From assembly GCA_016278325.1 (NCBI GenBank), contig JADQCB010000002.1, positions 186,001-250,000 on the forward strand: a stretch of DNA of 64,000 nucleotides, in the 5' to 3' direction. The position numbers and the translations under genes are program-made. Each line of letters opens with the position of its first letter. Within the stretch, counting starts at the first letter, position 1. A model generated the notes under the pieces. That model was not told the origin of the DNA, did no database searches, and worked only from the letters and a program-made list of their open reading frames with translations. The DNA is from Actibacterium sp. GTDB lineage: Bacteria > Pseudomonadota > Alphaproteobacteria > Rhodobacterales > Rhodobacteraceae. This document shows, piece after piece, positions 63,956-64,000 of the stretch.

Positions 63956-64000
63956 TTACTGGTCGTCCACCCGGGCACGGAACCTCAGGTCGACCCGGCG
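63956..64000 (-). CDS. GTA protein g8-like, C-terminal end (runs off window)
   Basis: The last 14 codons and stop (TAA at 63956-63958) of a gene read RRVDLRFRARVDDQ on the minus strand. This fits the carboxy terminus of the DUF3168 tail-completion protein (g8), which precedes g9 in GTA clusters. Only position and this short end support the call. Confidence 0.7.
   Translation of the reverse strand, partial: RRVDLRFRARVDDQ

Noticed and set aside
56466-64000. Phage-like cluster considered as a lytic prophage
   Set aside because: Gene content and order match the gene transfer agent, and no integrase, attachment site, repressor or replication gene is visible.

Overview
The window is GC-rich, gene-dense chromosomal DNA of an alphaproteobacterium, very probably a Rhodobacteraceae (Rhodobacter/Roseobacter group). 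The evidence is a gene transfer agent (GTA) tail cluster, a propionyl-CoA carboxylase locus with its PccR-type regulator, an HdaA-type DnaA-like protein, a short prolyl-tRNA synthetase and a GTTC-N7-GTTC (alphaproteobacterial LexA) box. No tRNA, 16S/23S rRNA, insertion sequence, integrase or CRISPR array was seen. The one RNA gene recognised is rnpB.

Left end (1-6.7 kb, minus strand): one apparent operon runs from a promoter near 6.7 kb leftwards. It encodes a GntR/FCD regulator fused to a complete Ldh-family NAD(P)H oxidoreductase, a TRAP transporter (dctP, dctQ, dctM) and heterotetrameric sarcosine-oxidase subunits (soxB, soxD, start of soxA). This reads as a self-regulated uptake and oxidation module for an N-methylated or cyclic amino acid. 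A perfect AT-rich palindrome overlaps its promoter.

6.8-19.4 kb: a 2Fe-2S ferredoxin; a stand-alone OB-fold protein homologous to the C-terminus of the SOS polymerase DnaE2, preceded by a LexA box and apparently leaderless; a peptidoglycan-binding lipoprotein; the hflK-hflC-DUF2065-degP membrane quality-control cluster; glutathione reductase, ribose-5-phosphate isomerase, an MFS permease, L-serine dehydratase, an EamA permease and thiamine diphosphokinase.

19.5-34.9 kb: a large acidic, disordered protein; the AI-2E/PerM permease-hdaA-ppk1-ppx group; proS; a lolCE/lolD lipoprotein exporter; a c-type cytochrome lipoprotein; small envelope proteins, an endonuclease/phosphatase-fold protein, a TerB-J-domain protein and an acetyltransferase.

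35-45.8 kb: the propionyl-CoA to succinyl-CoA pathway (mcm, pccA, pccB) with small lipoproteins between, an MFS transporter divergent from pccB, and pccR. TTTGCAAA-type boxes lie upstream of both pccB and pccR, as expected for PccR control.

45.8-56.4 kb: housekeeping genes. These include a hemerythrin protein, an EamA permease, fabF, mltG, rpmG, rnpB (whose promoter uses the stop codon of the upstream amidase gene as part of its -10), gatC-gatA, a ceramidase-family membrane protein, a UPF0173 hydrolase and tadA.

Right end (56.5-64 kb, minus strand): GTA tail genes homologous to RcGTA g8 (partial) to g15, tightly overlapped. The capsid and packaging half must lie beyond the right edge.
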